From JBMYZL01 sp049610385 (GTDB lineage: Bacteria; Bacteroidota; Bacteroidia; Flavobacteriales_D; Sanyastnellaceae): 45,817 nucleotides of DNA. The translations under genes were made by a program, and so were the position numbers. The stretch covers positions 1-45,817 of the forward strand of contig JBMYZL010000020.1 of the NCBI GenBank assembly GCA_049610385.1, written 5' to 3'. Numbering within the stretch: the stretch's first letter is position 1; each line of letters begins with the position of its first letter. This document shows positions 9,292-17,336 of the stretch, piece by piece. The notes below the pieces were generated by a model. That model saw nothing but the letters and a program-made list of their open reading frames with translations, ran no database searches and was not told the DNA's origin.

Positions 9292-10383
9292 TCACTCAAA
9301 CGGGTTCAACACCTCGTGGCCACCATCTAGCAAATACTTGTCCTTTGCAAAGAGGGCCAAATCAGATTTCATCATTTCAGCACACAATTGTTCCAAAGTG
9401 TGTTTGGGCTCCCACCCGAGGACTTCTTTGGCTTTTGATGCATCACCGACCAACAGGTCAACCTCTGCGGGCCTGAAATAGCGAGGGTCGACGGCAACAC
9501 GCTGTGCGCCCGTGGCTTTGTCGATGCCCACTTCCTCCGCGCCTTGACCCTTCCATTCGAGTTCAACGCCCACTTCACGGAAGGCCATGTTGACAAAATC
9601 ACGGATGGCGACTGTCCGCCCAGTGGCCAAAACGTAATCATCCGGTTCGTCCTGCTGAAGCATCCTCCACATGCCTTCGACGTAATCCTTGGCGTGTCCC
9701 CAATCTCGCTTTGCGTCCAAATTCCCGAGGTGCAGCATGTTTTGCAGACCCAAGTGAATCCGAGCCACTGCCCGCGTGATTTTTCGTGTGACAAAGGTCT
9801 CACCCCGCAGCGGACTCTCGTGGTTGAACAAGATGCCGTTGGAGGCGTGCATTCCATAGCTTTCTCTGTAGTTTTTGACAATCCAAAACCCATAGAGTTT
9901 TGCCACTCCGTATGGACTCCTTGGGTAAAAGGGTGTGGCCTCATTTTGGGGCACCTCTTGGACAAGCCCGTATAGCTCTGAAGTGGACGCTTGGTAGAAA
10001 CGCACCTCCTTGTCCATGCCCAAAATGCGAATGGCCTCGAGGATGCGCAACGTGCCGATGCCGTCTGCATTTGCGGTGTATTCAGGGGTGTCAAAACTGA
10101 CTTTGACGTGGCTCATGGCCGCGAGGTTGTAAATCTCATGGGGCTGAACCTCTTGGATGATTCGGATGAGATTCGTGCTGTCTGTCAAGTCTCCGTAATG
10201 CAGTTTGAGACGGATGTTTTTTTCATGCGGATCTTGATACAAATGGTCAATCCGGTCGGTGTTGAACAAAGAGGATCGCCGCTTGATTCCATGTACTTCA
10301 TATCCTTTTTTCAACAACAAATCTGCCAGGTAAGCTCCGTCCTGTCCTGTGATGCCCGTGACCAATGCGCGTTTTGTTGCCAT
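9292..10383 (-). CDS. gmd: GDP-mannose 4,6-dehydratase
   Basis: Gmd converts GDP-mannose to GDP-4-keto-6-deoxymannose, the first step of GDP-L-fucose (or GDP-perosamine/rhamnose) synthesis in the cytoplasm. This is an extended short-chain dehydrogenase with the NADP-binding loop TGITGQDG (residues 9-16), the active-site segment STSELYG (133-139) and the catalytic Tyr158-x3-Lys162 in SPYGVAK. The ATG at 10383 (MATKRALVTG) is chosen over a longer open frame because the dinucleotide-binding strand then starts at the usual distance. The 363-residue length is normal. The partner enzyme, GDP-fucose synthase, is on the same strand about 20 kb away (30454-31380). A -7 box lies just upstream. Confidence 0.95.
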   Translation of the reverse strand: MATKRALVTGITGQDGAYLADLLLKKGYEVHGIKRRSSLFNTDRIDHLYQDPHEKNIRLKLHYGDLTDSTNLIRIIQEVQPHEIYNLAAMSHVKVSFDTPEYTANADGIGTLRILEAIRILGMDKEVRFYQASTSELYGLVQEVPQNEATPFYPRSPYGVAKLYGFWIVKNYRESYGMHASNGILFNHESPLRGETFVTRKITRAVARIHLGLQNMLHLGNLDAKRDWGHAKDYVEGMWRMLQQDEPDDYVLATGRTVAIRDFVNMAFREVGVELEWKGQGAEEVGIDKATGAQRVAVDPRYFRPAEVDLLVGDASKAKEVLGWEPKHTLEQLCAEMMKSDLALFAKDKYLLDGGHEVLNPFE

Positions 10384-10404
10384 CTTCTCCGATCCTAGTT
10401 TCAG

Positions 10405-10412
10405 CAAAGATA
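10405..10412 (-). promoter_or_regulatory. -7 promoter element upstream of gmd
   Basis: On the minus strand this is TATCTTTG followed by C, an exact TAnnTTTG, 21 bases before the gmd ATG. No good TTTG element is seen at the usual distance upstream, so it is scored on the -7 box alone. The same 8-mer is found before rpmH and purK. Confidence 0.45.
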
Positions 10413-10488
10413 CTTCGCAACGAACAGGGATTCATTTTGGATTCCACAAGAGGCCAGGCGGCTTACAAGCGGATTCTGACCTTCCTGC

Positions 10489-12360
10489 TCATTCGGGTTG
10501 GAAAGTTTGGTTTTCAATCAGCGTTCTGTATTCCCCTCCCTGCGCCATCAAAGCGTCGTGAGTGCCTGTTTCGCTGATTTTTCCATTGGAAATGACAGCA
10601 ATCAAATTGGCTCGACGGATTGTGCTCAGCCGATGGGCGATGACCAAACTGGTTCGCCCTTTCATCAGCGCATCAAGTGCCGTCTGGACTTCGTGCTCCG
10701 ATGTGGTGTCCAGTGCACTTGTGGCTTCATCCAAAATCAGGATGTCAGGATCGCGGAGAATCGCTCGCGCAATGGCAATTCGTTGCCTTTGACCTCCGGA
10801 TAATTGAACGCCTCTTTCACCCACAACGGTGGAAAAGCCTTCGGGAAACGCTTCTATGAACTTCAGGGCATTGGCTTGGCGCGCAGCCTCTCGGATTTGC
10901 GCATCACTCGCGTCGGGTTGTCCGTAAGCGATGTTCTCCCGAATGTCACCACCGAAAAGGATTACCTCCTGAGGCACATAGGCCAAGCGACTCCGATAGG
11001 CCGTCAACTCCATGTCGTTCAGGGGTTGGTTGTCCACCAAGATTTGTCCACGGACGGGTTGATGAAACCGCAACAGGAGTGCGGCGACTGTGGATTTTCC
11101 CGCGCCCGAAGGGCCGACAAGCGCAATTTGTTCTCCGCGGGCCAAATCCAATGAAAAGCCTTCAAGCACAGGAACATCAGGTCGACTGGGGTAATGGAAG
11201 TCCACATCTTGAAATGCCACTTGTCCCTTTAGTTTTGGAATTTGTTGCACCGGTTCGGACGCTGATCCCAAGTTGACTTCACGTTCTTCATGAATGATAT
11301 CCATCAAGGATTCGATGGCCCCCAGTCCCCTTTGCAATTGGGTGAATTGAGCCGCCAACCCCCCAATGCTCCCAGCCACCAATCCTGTCATCAAGAGGAA
11401 GGTGAAAAAGTGCTCACTCGCCAATCCGCCGCTGGCCATGAGGTCCGCGCCCTTGAAAATGACCAAGGTGATGGCCCCGAAAATGAACAGGATGATGAAA
11501 GAAGAAAAACTGCCCCGCCACAATGCCCCGCGCAAGGCCAAAGATCTGATTTCCCGGATGCTTTTCATGTATCGACTCAGTTCGAGACGCTCATTGGCAT
11601 AGGATTTCACGCTGATAATGCCAGTCAACATTTCTTGAACGATGGTGTTCGAATCCGCAACTTGGTCTTGTGTGCGTTTGGACAGCTTTCGAATGTAACG
11701 ACCAAATCCGATGGCCACCACAATCACCACAGGCAGGGTGACCAGCATCAGGAGGGTCAAAGTGACAGAGAAGTAGAGCAAGGCCAGGATGCCCCCAACA
11801 ATGATGATGATTTGTCGAAGCAGTTCCGCCAAGGTCACTGTGAACACGTCTTGAATGGCGGTTACATCGCTCGAAATCCGGCTGTTCAAGTCACCAACAC
11901 GTCGACTGTCGTAAAAGGACATGGGCATCGCGACAATGGCGGAAAAGGCATCCTTTCGGATGTTCATCATCATGTCCTCGGTCATGTGTGCGAACAAGAG
12001 CACCCGAGAAAAAGAGATGATGGCCTGAATACCCAAGACGGCCAAAATGAGCCAACCAATGTCTTCCAAACCCATTTGGGCCGTGTCCAAACCCACAGCC
12101 TGCAAGTTGCTGAGCTGACTTCCTGAGTTTGGAGAATTGGAAGCCCCATTTCCGAGGCCTGAAACGCCCACTCCGCCCAACTGACCCCACAAACGCGTGA
12201 CCAACAATGTGAACACACTGCTGACGGAAATCATCAAAATGCCGACGAAATAGCCCCAAGCGTGTGGTTTGATGTACGGAGCGATTTGCTTCAATTTTCG
12301 CCAGTTCTGCCATGAGAACTTGCGGTCTTCATCATCCACTTTGGATCTGCCTCTTGCCAT
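10489..12360 (-). CDS. ABC transporter, fused permease and ATPase (MsbA-like exporter)
   Basis: This half-transporter (623 residues) would dimerise to export lipids, lipid-linked sugars or drugs across the inner membrane using ATP. The N-terminal six-helix domain spans about residues 35-340, with an unusual Gly/Ser/Asn-rich periplasmic loop at about 60-85. The nucleotide-binding domain holds Walker A GPSGAGKS (416-423), a Q-loop (VPQEVILFG), signature LSGGQ (520-524), Walker B LILDE (541-545) and the switch His576. In the Bacteroidota such genes are often annotated MsbA-like, but the substrate cannot be read from sequence. It lies upstream of gmd on the same strand and is divergent from rpmH. 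TAAATTCG sits five bases before the ATG (12366-12373). Confidence 0.93.
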   Translation of the reverse strand: MARGRSKVDDEDRKFSWQNWRKLKQIAPYIKPHAWGYFVGILMISVSSVFTLLVTRLWGQLGGVGVSGLGNGASNSPNSGSQLSNLQAVGLDTAQMGLEDIGWLILAVLGIQAIISFSRVLLFAHMTEDMMMNIRKDAFSAIVAMPMSFYDSRRVGDLNSRISSDVTAIQDVFTVTLAELLRQIIIIVGGILALLYFSVTLTLLMLVTLPVVIVVAIGFGRYIRKLSKRTQDQVADSNTIVQEMLTGIISVKSYANERLELSRYMKSIREIRSLALRGALWRGSFSSFIILFIFGAITLVIFKGADLMASGGLASEHFFTFLLMTGLVAGSIGGLAAQFTQLQRGLGAIESLMDIIHEEREVNLGSASEPVQQIPKLKGQVAFQDVDFHYPSRPDVPVLEGFSLDLARGEQIALVGPSGAGKSTVAALLLRFHQPVRGQILVDNQPLNDMELTAYRSRLAYVPQEVILFGGDIRENIAYGQPDASDAQIREAARQANALKFIEAFPEGFSTVVGERGVQLSGGQRQRIAIARAILRDPDILILDEATSALDTTSEHEVQTALDALMKGRTSLVIAHRLSTIRRANLIAVISNGKISETGTHDALMAQGGEYRTLIENQTFQPE

Positions 12361-12365
12361 GGCTG

Positions 12366-12373
12366 CGAATTTA
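12366..12373 (-). promoter_or_regulatory. Possible short-leader -7 element before the ABC exporter
   Basis: The minus strand reads TAAATTCG, then CAGCC, then the ATG of the ABC exporter. It differs from TAnnTTTG at one base. The ABC permease at 31428-32303 has nearly the same block before its ATG (TAAATTCGCAAGCATG). If used as a -7 box, the transcript would start at or next to the start codon. Confidence 0.3.
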
Positions 12374-12456
12374 ACACCCGCATACCTTAGGTTCGTTGTG
12401 ATTGGCTGCGGATTTTGCGGCGGGATTTCAAGGCCTCAAAAAGAATGGACACACGG

Positions 12457-12487
12457 TTGTGTAACAAAATCACTTCAACTATCTTTG
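12457..12487 (+). promoter_or_regulatory. rpmH promoter
   Basis: TTG at 12457-12459, a 20-base spacer and TATCTTTG at 12480-12487 form a near-ideal Bacteroidota promoter. The predicted start, around 12492-12494, falls on a perfect 10-base palindrome CCCTTAAGGG (12492-12501). This could mark the 5' end of the leader or bind a regulator. The leader to the rpmH ATG is about 27 bases. Confidence 0.7.
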
Positions 12488-12519
12488 CCCTCCCTTAAGG
12501 GGGACCAGAATTTGTAGTC

Positions 12520-12690
12520 ATGAGCAAGAGAACTTTTCAGCCTTCCGTCCGCAAGCGTCGCAACAAGCACGGTTTCCGCAAGCGCATGTCCTCTGTGGAC
12601 GGCCGCAATGTTTTGAGTGCACGCCGCCGGAAAGGCCGCAAAAAGCTTTCCGTCAGTGACGAGCGCCGCCACAAGGGCATCGAGCGCTGA
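12520..12690 (+). CDS. rpmH: 50S ribosomal protein bL34
   Basis: This gene encodes a 56-residue, very basic protein beginning MSKRTFQPSVRKRRNKHGFR and continuing KRMSSVDGRNVLSARRRKGR, the conserved bL34 sequence. bL34 binds 23S rRNA in the large subunit. The Bacteroidota form has a slightly longer C-terminus than the 46-residue E. coli protein, as here (SVSDERRHKGIER). It is a single-gene unit with a strong promoter upstream and a bidirectional terminator downstream. The rnpA and dnaA genes that often accompany rpmH in other phyla are absent, and yidD lies 28 kb away. Confidence 0.97.
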   Translation: MSKRTFQPSVRKRRNKHGFRKRMSSVDGRNVLSARRRKGRKKLSVSDERRHKGIER

Positions 12691-12770
12691 TTCTGACGCC
12701 TTCAAGGAGGCGCCCAACCTTTGCATACCACATCTCAGGCGCATGAGGCCTGTAGAGACCAACCCTTTTG

Positions 12771-12803
12771 AAAAGGCTCCACCTCGAATGTGGGGCCTTT
12801 TTC
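12771..12803. terminator. Bidirectional terminator between rpmH and the PPTase gene
   Basis: AAAAGGCTCCAC (12771-12782) pairs with GTGGGGCCTTTT (12790-12801) as a 12-base-pair stem with one U-G pair and a 7-base loop. It is followed by T on the plus strand and by a T run on the minus strand. It can terminate rpmH and the convergent phosphopantetheinyl transferase. Confidence 0.85.
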
Positions 12804-12813
12804 ATGGCCCGCT

Positions 12814-13497
12814 TCACAAAGGACCTATAACCGACCACCACGGCCAAGGGGCCTTGGCTTTGCCGATGGCATACCATTGGGGCTCGTGGCATCCTTTGAT
12901 TCGAATTCGGACAGCACCGGGTTCGATGTGATTCCCCAAAAACTCAATGTCTTTGTTGAAGTCCAAATCGGGCCCAAATCCCTTCCATACGGCCTCTTTA
13001 ATGCCCCACAGCGGACATGCGTCTTCTAAATCTTGCGCCAGGGATTGTTCGTGTGGGGTAAAGATGCGGGGTGCGATTCGATTCAGTGTTTCCCTGGGGT
13101 ATTCCACGTCACATCCCAGTGCATGACGGGTGTGGGGGGATGACTTCTGCGCAGTATTCCTTGTGGCCACGAGTGCAATGATGCCCAACTCGGGGTGTCG
13201 GCTGTGGCTGATGCTCAATTCCAAATCCGCATGCTGTCCCTGAAAACGCGGAGCCCCATTTGGCAAATGAATCACTGGGTATTCTTCCGCCGAGAAGCCA
13301 AGGTGCAGGAGTGCTGAATCGACGGCGTGGTGTTCCTGCTGTCGCCATTCCGGGAGGGCATGCAAATTGCGTTTGGGAAACCTCGAGCAAGGCAAAATGA
13401 CGCCCGCTTGCATTTCGGTCGCGGTCAAGGCCCAAGCTGCCATTTGGATTCCATTCAAATCAGGTAAAGAGCCAAAATGAAACTGGAGGATGGGCAT
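12814..13497 (-). CDS. 4'-phosphopantetheinyl transferase superfamily protein
   Basis: This 227-residue enzyme would move the phosphopantetheine arm from coenzyme A to a carrier-protein serine. Diagnostic motifs are SISHS (95-99), GCDVE (128-132, Mg-binding Asp130 and Glu132) and WGIKEAVWK (164-172, catalytic Glu/Lys). The frame is open for another 96 codons upstream, but these run through the ahcY promoter into ahcY. The ATG at 13497 gives a Sfp-type length and is preferred. The length suggests the Sfp/EntD type rather than the short AcpS type. Carrier target unknown; no polyketide or peptide synthetase is in the window. Confidence 0.85.
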   Translation of the reverse strand: MPILQFHFGSLPDLNGIQMAAWALTATEMQAGVILPCSRFPKRNLHALPEWRQQEHHAVDSALLHLGFSAEEYPVIHLPNGAPRFQGQHADLELSISHSRHPELGIIALVATRNTAQKSSPHTRHALGCDVEYPRETLNRIAPRIFTPHEQSLAQDLEDACPLWGIKEAVWKGFGPDLDFNKDIEFLGNHIEPGAVRIRIKGCHEPQWYAIGKAKAPWPWWSVIGPL

Positions 13498-13558
13498 TGG
13501 TTGGAGTCTGGAGGCCGCAGGCGACCACTGTTTTGCCAAGGTTCGGCGCGGAATTTCG

Positions 13559-13566
13559 TATTTTTG
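13559..13566 (+). promoter_or_regulatory. -7 promoter element of ahcY
   Basis: TATTTTTG followed by CA is an exact TAnnTTTG, 27 bases before the ahcY ATG. A TTTTG at 13531-13535 is upstream but at a 23-base spacing, longer than the usual 19-21, so the -33 half is doubtful. Confidence 0.5.
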
Positions 13567-13593
13567 CACTGAATTTTTGAAAATTACAAAATC

Positions 13594-14913
13594 ATGAGTG
13601 CAACTGCACCCACACAAGTTTTGCCTTATAAGGTCAAAGACATGAGCCTCGCAGATTGGGGGCGCAAAGAAATTCGATTGGCCGAAGCGGAAATGCCTGG
13701 TTTGATGGTTTTGCGTGAGCAATATGGGGATCAGAAGCCATTGAAAGGTGCGAGGATTGCCGGTTGTTTGCATATGACCATCCAAACGGCTGTCCTCATT
13801 GAGACTTTGGTCGAATTGGGTGCAGAGGTGACCTGGTCATCGTGCAACATCTTTTCGACGCAAGATCACGCTGCTGCGGCCATCGCCGCTGCGGGCATCC
13901 CTGTTTACGCTTGGAAGGGATTGACTGAAGAAGAGTATGAGTGGTGCATTCGCCAGACCCTATTTTTTGGATCTGAGCGCAAGCCTTTGAACATGATTCT
14001 CGATGATGGTGGTGATTTGACCAACTTGGTTTTGGATGAGCATCCAGAATTGGCTGCGGGAATCAAAGGCATTTCAGAAGAAACCACAACAGGAGTTCTT
14101 CGCCTGTATGATCGTCAGAAGGCGGGAACCTTGCCAATGCCAGCCATCAATGTGAATGACTCTGTTACAAAATCCAAATTTGACAACAAGTATGGCTGTC
14201 GAGAATCCGCTGTGGACGCGATTCGCAGAGCCACGGATGTGATGATGGCTGGAAAAGTGGCGGTTGTTGGCGGTTTTGGTGACGTTGGTAAGGGAACAGC
14301 GGAATCCTTGCGAAATGCAGGATGCCGGGTCATTGTCACGGAAATTGACCCCATTTGCGCACTGCAAGCCGCCATGGAAGGTTTTGAGGTCAAGAAAATG
14401 ATGGAAGCGGTCGAAGAAGCGGATATCGTGGTGACGGCGACTGGCAACAAGGACATCATCACAGGTGCGCATTTTGAACGCATGAAGGACAAGGTAATTG
14501 TGTGCAACATTGGTCATTTCGACAATGAAATCGATGTCGCATGGTTGAATGAGCACCACGGGGCAAGCAAGGACACCATCAAACCGCAAGTGGATTTGTA
14601 CAACATCAATGGCAATGACATCATTTTGTTGGCGGAAGGCCGTTTGGTGAACTTGGGTTGTGCCACTGGTCACCCCAGTTTTGTGATGTCGAATTCTTTC
14701 ACAAACCAAACCTTAGCGCAAATGGAGTTGTGGAACAACAGCGCGAACTACAACAATGAAGTTTATACATTGCCCAAGCATTTGGATGAAGAAGTGGCCC
14801 GCCTGCACTTGGCCAAAATCAATGCGGTTTTGGATGTGCTGACGCCCGAACAGGCCGCCTACATCGGTGTGCCTGTGGAGGGGCCTTTCAAAAACGACGA
14901 ATACCGCTACTGA
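13594..14913 (+). CDS. ahcY: S-adenosyl-L-homocysteine hydrolase
   Basis: AhcY splits S-adenosylhomocysteine to adenosine and homocysteine, removing the inhibitor left by methyl transfer and feeding methionine regeneration. The 439-residue protein shows the substrate-domain signatures SSCNIFSTQDHAAAA and LDDGGDLT. The Rossmann NAD loop is GFGDVGKG (227-234), and the conserved C-terminal tail ends in KNDEYRY, whose Lys and Tyr reach the NAD of the neighbouring subunit in this family. Length and termini are complete. It is a single-gene unit with its own -7 element and a strong terminator. Confidence 0.98.
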   Translation: MSATAPTQVLPYKVKDMSLADWGRKEIRLAEAEMPGLMVLREQYGDQKPLKGARIAGCLHMTIQTAVLIETLVELGAEVTWSSCNIFSTQDHAAAAIAAAGIPVYAWKGLTEEEYEWCIRQTLFFGSERKPLNMILDDGGDLTNLVLDEHPELAAGIKGISEETTTGVLRLYDRQKAGTLPMPAINVNDSVTKSKFDNKYGCRESAVDAIRRATDVMMAGKVAVVGGFGDVGKGTAESLRNAGCRVIVTEIDPICALQAAMEGFEVKKMMEAVEEADIVVTATGNKDIITGAHFERMKDKVIVCNIGHFDNEIDVAWLNEHHGASKDTIKPQVDLYNINGNDIILLAEGRLVNLGCATGHPSFVMSNSFTNQTLAQMELWNNSANYNNEVYTLPKHLDEEVARLHLAKINAVLDVLTPEQAAYIGVPVEGPFKNDEYRY

Positions 14914-14938
14914 GCGCGGTGATTGAATGGATTCCATT

Positions 14939-14979
14939 GACCACCCAGGGGCCTTTGGCTTCTGGGTGGTTTTGTTTTG
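14939..14979 (+). terminator. Rho-independent terminator of ahcY
   Basis: ACCACCCAG (14940-14948) pairs perfectly with CTGGGTGGT (14962-14970), followed by TTTGTTTTG. It begins 26 bases after the ahcY stop. There is no T run on the minus strand, so it acts in the plus direction only. Confidence 0.88.
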
Positions 14980-14998
14980 GGCCCACGAAGCGGTCCCC

Positions 14999-16138
14999 TC
15001 AGTAGACCACAAGCCGCCCAGTCTGGATGCTCGATTCTTGAATGGAATGAAAGGTGTAAATGCCGGCAGGCCATTGGCGGACTTGGATCACAAGTTGATG
15101 CGAATCCACGGGCAGTGAGGGCAAAGGAACCAGGTCACCGCGGCTGTCAAAGCATTGGAGAATGCCCAGGGGTTGGCCATCCCAGCGTTTCAATTGAACT
15201 TCTTGATGTGCGGGATTGGGATGAATGGCCAATGATTGGGTTGGGAACGAGCGTTCTTTCACAGACGTTTCACTGCATTGCAAGGTCATTTCAACATCCA
15301 ATTGGCCATCGACATAGGCTTGCAAGGCCAGAGCATTGTCTGCTGTGGATTCGAGGTGCCACTCCAGCCACAAGATCAGGAGTTCTCGTGTGTGCATTTG
15401 ATGGTCGAGTCTGCTCATCCCGTTGAAAAACAGTTCGCCCAAATCGCATAATGTTCCTTCATCCGCAAACCCACAATGGCCGGCATTATTGAGGTGAATC
15501 AATGCTTTGCAGGGGGAGTTGGTCGCGGCTTCGAAAAGAGGAATGTGATGCATTTCGGGCGGTGTGACTGCATCGGCTGTTCCCGAAATGACCAATACGG
15601 GCATGTCAATGTTTGCCGCTGCTTCCTGAGCAGAAGGATTGGTTTCGGCCGGTGCCAAACCCACCCATGTCCGGATAGATTCTTCCGCGGCATCCGACGC
15701 CAACCATGCGGCTCCTCCCCCCATGCTGTGGCCGACAATCGCAGTGTGCTCCCCCAACAGGCCAGCCAGTGCCCCTGAATCCAACTCGCTGGAAGCATGG
15801 TTCGCTACGTAGGCCAAATCCAGCCCGAAATCTGCATGAGAAGGCGACAAGTTGGATTCAGTTTTCACAAGGGCCACAGCCCAGCCGTGTTCAACCAAAT
15901 CAGCCGCCAGGTCATCATAATCCGCCGCCTGCATGGCAAAGCCATGGCCTACAACAATCAAATTCACAGGTGATTCCAAGGGAATGGGATGGCGAAAGTC
16001 CACCGCGATTTCTCGTCCACCTCGGGTTTCATCCACAAATGTCCAATCCAATTGTTGAGCGCATATTGTACCAGTCTCCATCAAAAGCATGAACGCCCAG
16101 GTCAATCCAAAACGACAGGAAGAATTTGACATGTCCAT
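14999..16138 (-). CDS. Secreted alpha/beta hydrolase with T9SS type A sorting domain
   Basis: This 379-residue protein has an N-terminal signal segment (MLLMETGTICAQ). The alpha/beta-hydrolase domain (about 35-275) has an oxyanion strand VVGHGF, nucleophile elbow GHSMG with Ser138, Asp189 (SGTADAVTPP) and His221 (NNAGHCGF), a complete catalytic triad. Residues about 303-379 form a T9SS type A sorting domain (AIHPNPA ... WPAGIY ... GRLVVY), which sends the protein across the outer membrane and is normally removed. The layout resembles chlorophyllase, PAF-acetylhydrolase or polyester-hydrolase relatives; the substrate is unknown. The start ATG shares one base with the stop of the preceding gene (TGATG), which fixes the start and implies coupling. 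Confidence 0.85.
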   Translation of the reverse strand: MDMSNSSCRFGLTWAFMLLMETGTICAQQLDWTFVDETRGGREIAVDFRHPIPLESPVNLIVVGHGFAMQAADYDDLAADLVEHGWAVALVKTESNLSPSHADFGLDLAYVANHASSELDSGALAGLLGEHTAIVGHSMGGGAAWLASDAAEESIRTWVGLAPAETNPSAQEAAANIDMPVLVISGTADAVTPPEMHHIPLFEAATNSPCKALIHLNNAGHCGFADEGTLCDLGELFFNGMSRLDHQMHTRELLILWLEWHLESTADNALALQAYVDGQLDVEMTLQCSETSVKERSFPTQSLAIHPNPAHQEVQLKRWDGQPLGILQCFDSRGDLVPLPSLPVDSHQLVIQVRQWPAGIYTFHSIQESSIQTGRLVVY

Positions 16139-16560
16139 CAATTGTTGTAGACCCTGAGTACTGGAGGGGTCCAGGAGGTGTAATACCGGTGGAGGGGGAT
16201 GGTCGCGGGGCCTTCAATGACTGATCCATCAATAATGAGCCAGCGCGAATCGCTGCAAGGATCCTCAAGAAACAAGCCATCGTCGGAAACAACCACTTGG
16301 CAGCCTTCCGAGATGTCTGTTGTCGCGTGTCGATCGAGGGCCACGAATTGATCCAGCGTATATCGGTACACGACCACGCCTTTGGAACCACCACTTAAAA
16401 GCATGTGCCCGGTGGGAACCGTGAGTGCTTGATAGGCAGGCAAGTTGATGTTGATTTCAAAGTCCACGGGCACATAGGGAATGTCTTGCTGAATGGACTC
16501 ACATCGGGCTTGGAGCAACAAAGGTGCCAGTACACACCACCATGACAAGCGGCCGTTCAT
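16138..16560 (-). CDS. Rieske-fold-like small lipoprotein, cluster ligands apparently lost
   Basis: This 140-residue protein has a hydrophobic leader ending LLLQARC, a possible but atypical lipobox. Downstream segments (DIPYVPVDFEININLPAY, GGSKGVVVYR, IIDGSVIEGPAT, PLHRYY) recall a Bacteroidota family of small Rieske-like [2Fe-2S] proteins. In such proteins two C-x-H / C-x2-H(C) motifs bind the cluster. Here the expected first motif reads LDRHATTD and the second DPCSDSRW, so only Cys102 is retained and a cluster is unlikely. Assignment is from remembered family patterns and is moderate. The gene overlaps tsaB by four bases and the hydrolase by one, so it is embedded in an operon. Confidence 0.6.
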   Translation of the reverse strand: MNGRLSWWCVLAPLLLQARCESIQQDIPYVPVDFEININLPAYQALTVPTGHMLLSGGSKGVVVYRYTLDQFVALDRHATTDISEGCQVVVSDDGLFLEDPCSDSRWLIIDGSVIEGPATIPLHRYYTSWTPPVLRVYNN

Positions 16561-17336
16561 GATCGCAATGATTTGGGCAAACGGTCCTCAGTTAGTTCTC
16601 CCAATCCCAGTGGATTTTTCGGCAAGGCAGCTGCAAAATCCTTCAAATAAGCGGGCTCGTAATAAGCCAAATCTGCGGCATGACCTGCAGCCCATTGTGC
16701 CGCCGCAAGGGTCAGCACGTCTTGTGCTTCCGGCATCGCTTCAAGGAATTTCCAGTGGGCATGATTCGACAGTGTTTTTTGCAATTTGAGAGCACCGTCG
16801 CCTACCCAGAGCGCGCATGCATTTTCATCGAGTTGCGGGAAGGCTTCTTGCGGAGGAATCGCTCCAACTCCATCCAGCACAGCGGCTTGGGTCTTCCCCA
16901 GCCTTTCCAAACCAAGGAATGATGATGCAGGGGTTACCCGAAATCCGGCTGTGAAAACCTCCATGCGTCTCGCGTCCAAGGCGGCATAAATGTGATCGCC
17001 CGTTTTGGCGTCACCCCGGCGCACGGCCCCCTGAGCCAGCACTTCACATGTGTCTACGGGCAGAATTGGAATGCCCGCGGCATGGGCAATGGCCTTGGCT
17101 GTACTGGCTCCAATCCGGAGACCAGTATATGAACCGGGCCCCCCAGAAAAGGCTACAGCTTCCAACTGATGTTTATCGATTCCAGATGTTTGGAGCAATT
17201 CATCCACCACAGGCAGCAGTCGTTCTGCATGGATGTATACCCCATCATCGACCCAATTTTGCCGATTGGTTTCTCCCTCTCGATTGCCTATCGCGACGGA
17301 AAGGGCGGTGGTGGAGGTGTCGATAGCGAGAATCAC
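16557..17336 (-). CDS. tsaB: tRNA threonylcarbamoyladenosine biosynthesis protein TsaB
   Basis: TsaB is the inactive partner of TsaD in the complex that adds threonylcarbamoyl to A37 of ANN-decoding tRNAs. The 259-residue protein starts MILAIDTSTTALSVAI and contains the diagnostic FSGGPGSYTGLRIG segment and the AKAIAHAAGIPI helix of the ASKHA fold. The ATG overlaps the stop of the MacA-like gene (ATGA), and its stop overlaps the Rieske-like gene, so it is part of a tightly packed operon with envelope genes. TsaD, TsaC and TsaE are outside the window. Confidence 0.93.
   Translation of the reverse strand: MILAIDTSTTALSVAIGNREGETNRQNWVDDGVYIHAERLLPVVDELLQTSGIDKHQLEAVAFSGGPGSYTGLRIGASTAKAIAHAAGIPILPVDTCEVLAQGAVRRGDAKTGDHIYAALDARRMEVFTAGFRVTPASSFLGLERLGKTQAAVLDGVGAIPPQEAFPQLDENACALWVGDGALKLQKTLSNHAHWKFLEAMPEAQDVLTLAAAQWAAGHAADLAYYEPAYLKDFAAALPKNPLGLGELTEDRLPKSLRS

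Noticed and set aside
11290..12126. 278-codon plus-strand frame, rich in Gln/His/Asp
   Set aside because: Antisense to the ABC exporter; low-complexity composition reflects the opposite strand.
12361..12700. Replication origin near rpmH
   Set aside because: No dnaA, rnpA or gidA neighbours and no DnaA-box cluster seen; rpmH is a single-gene unit here.
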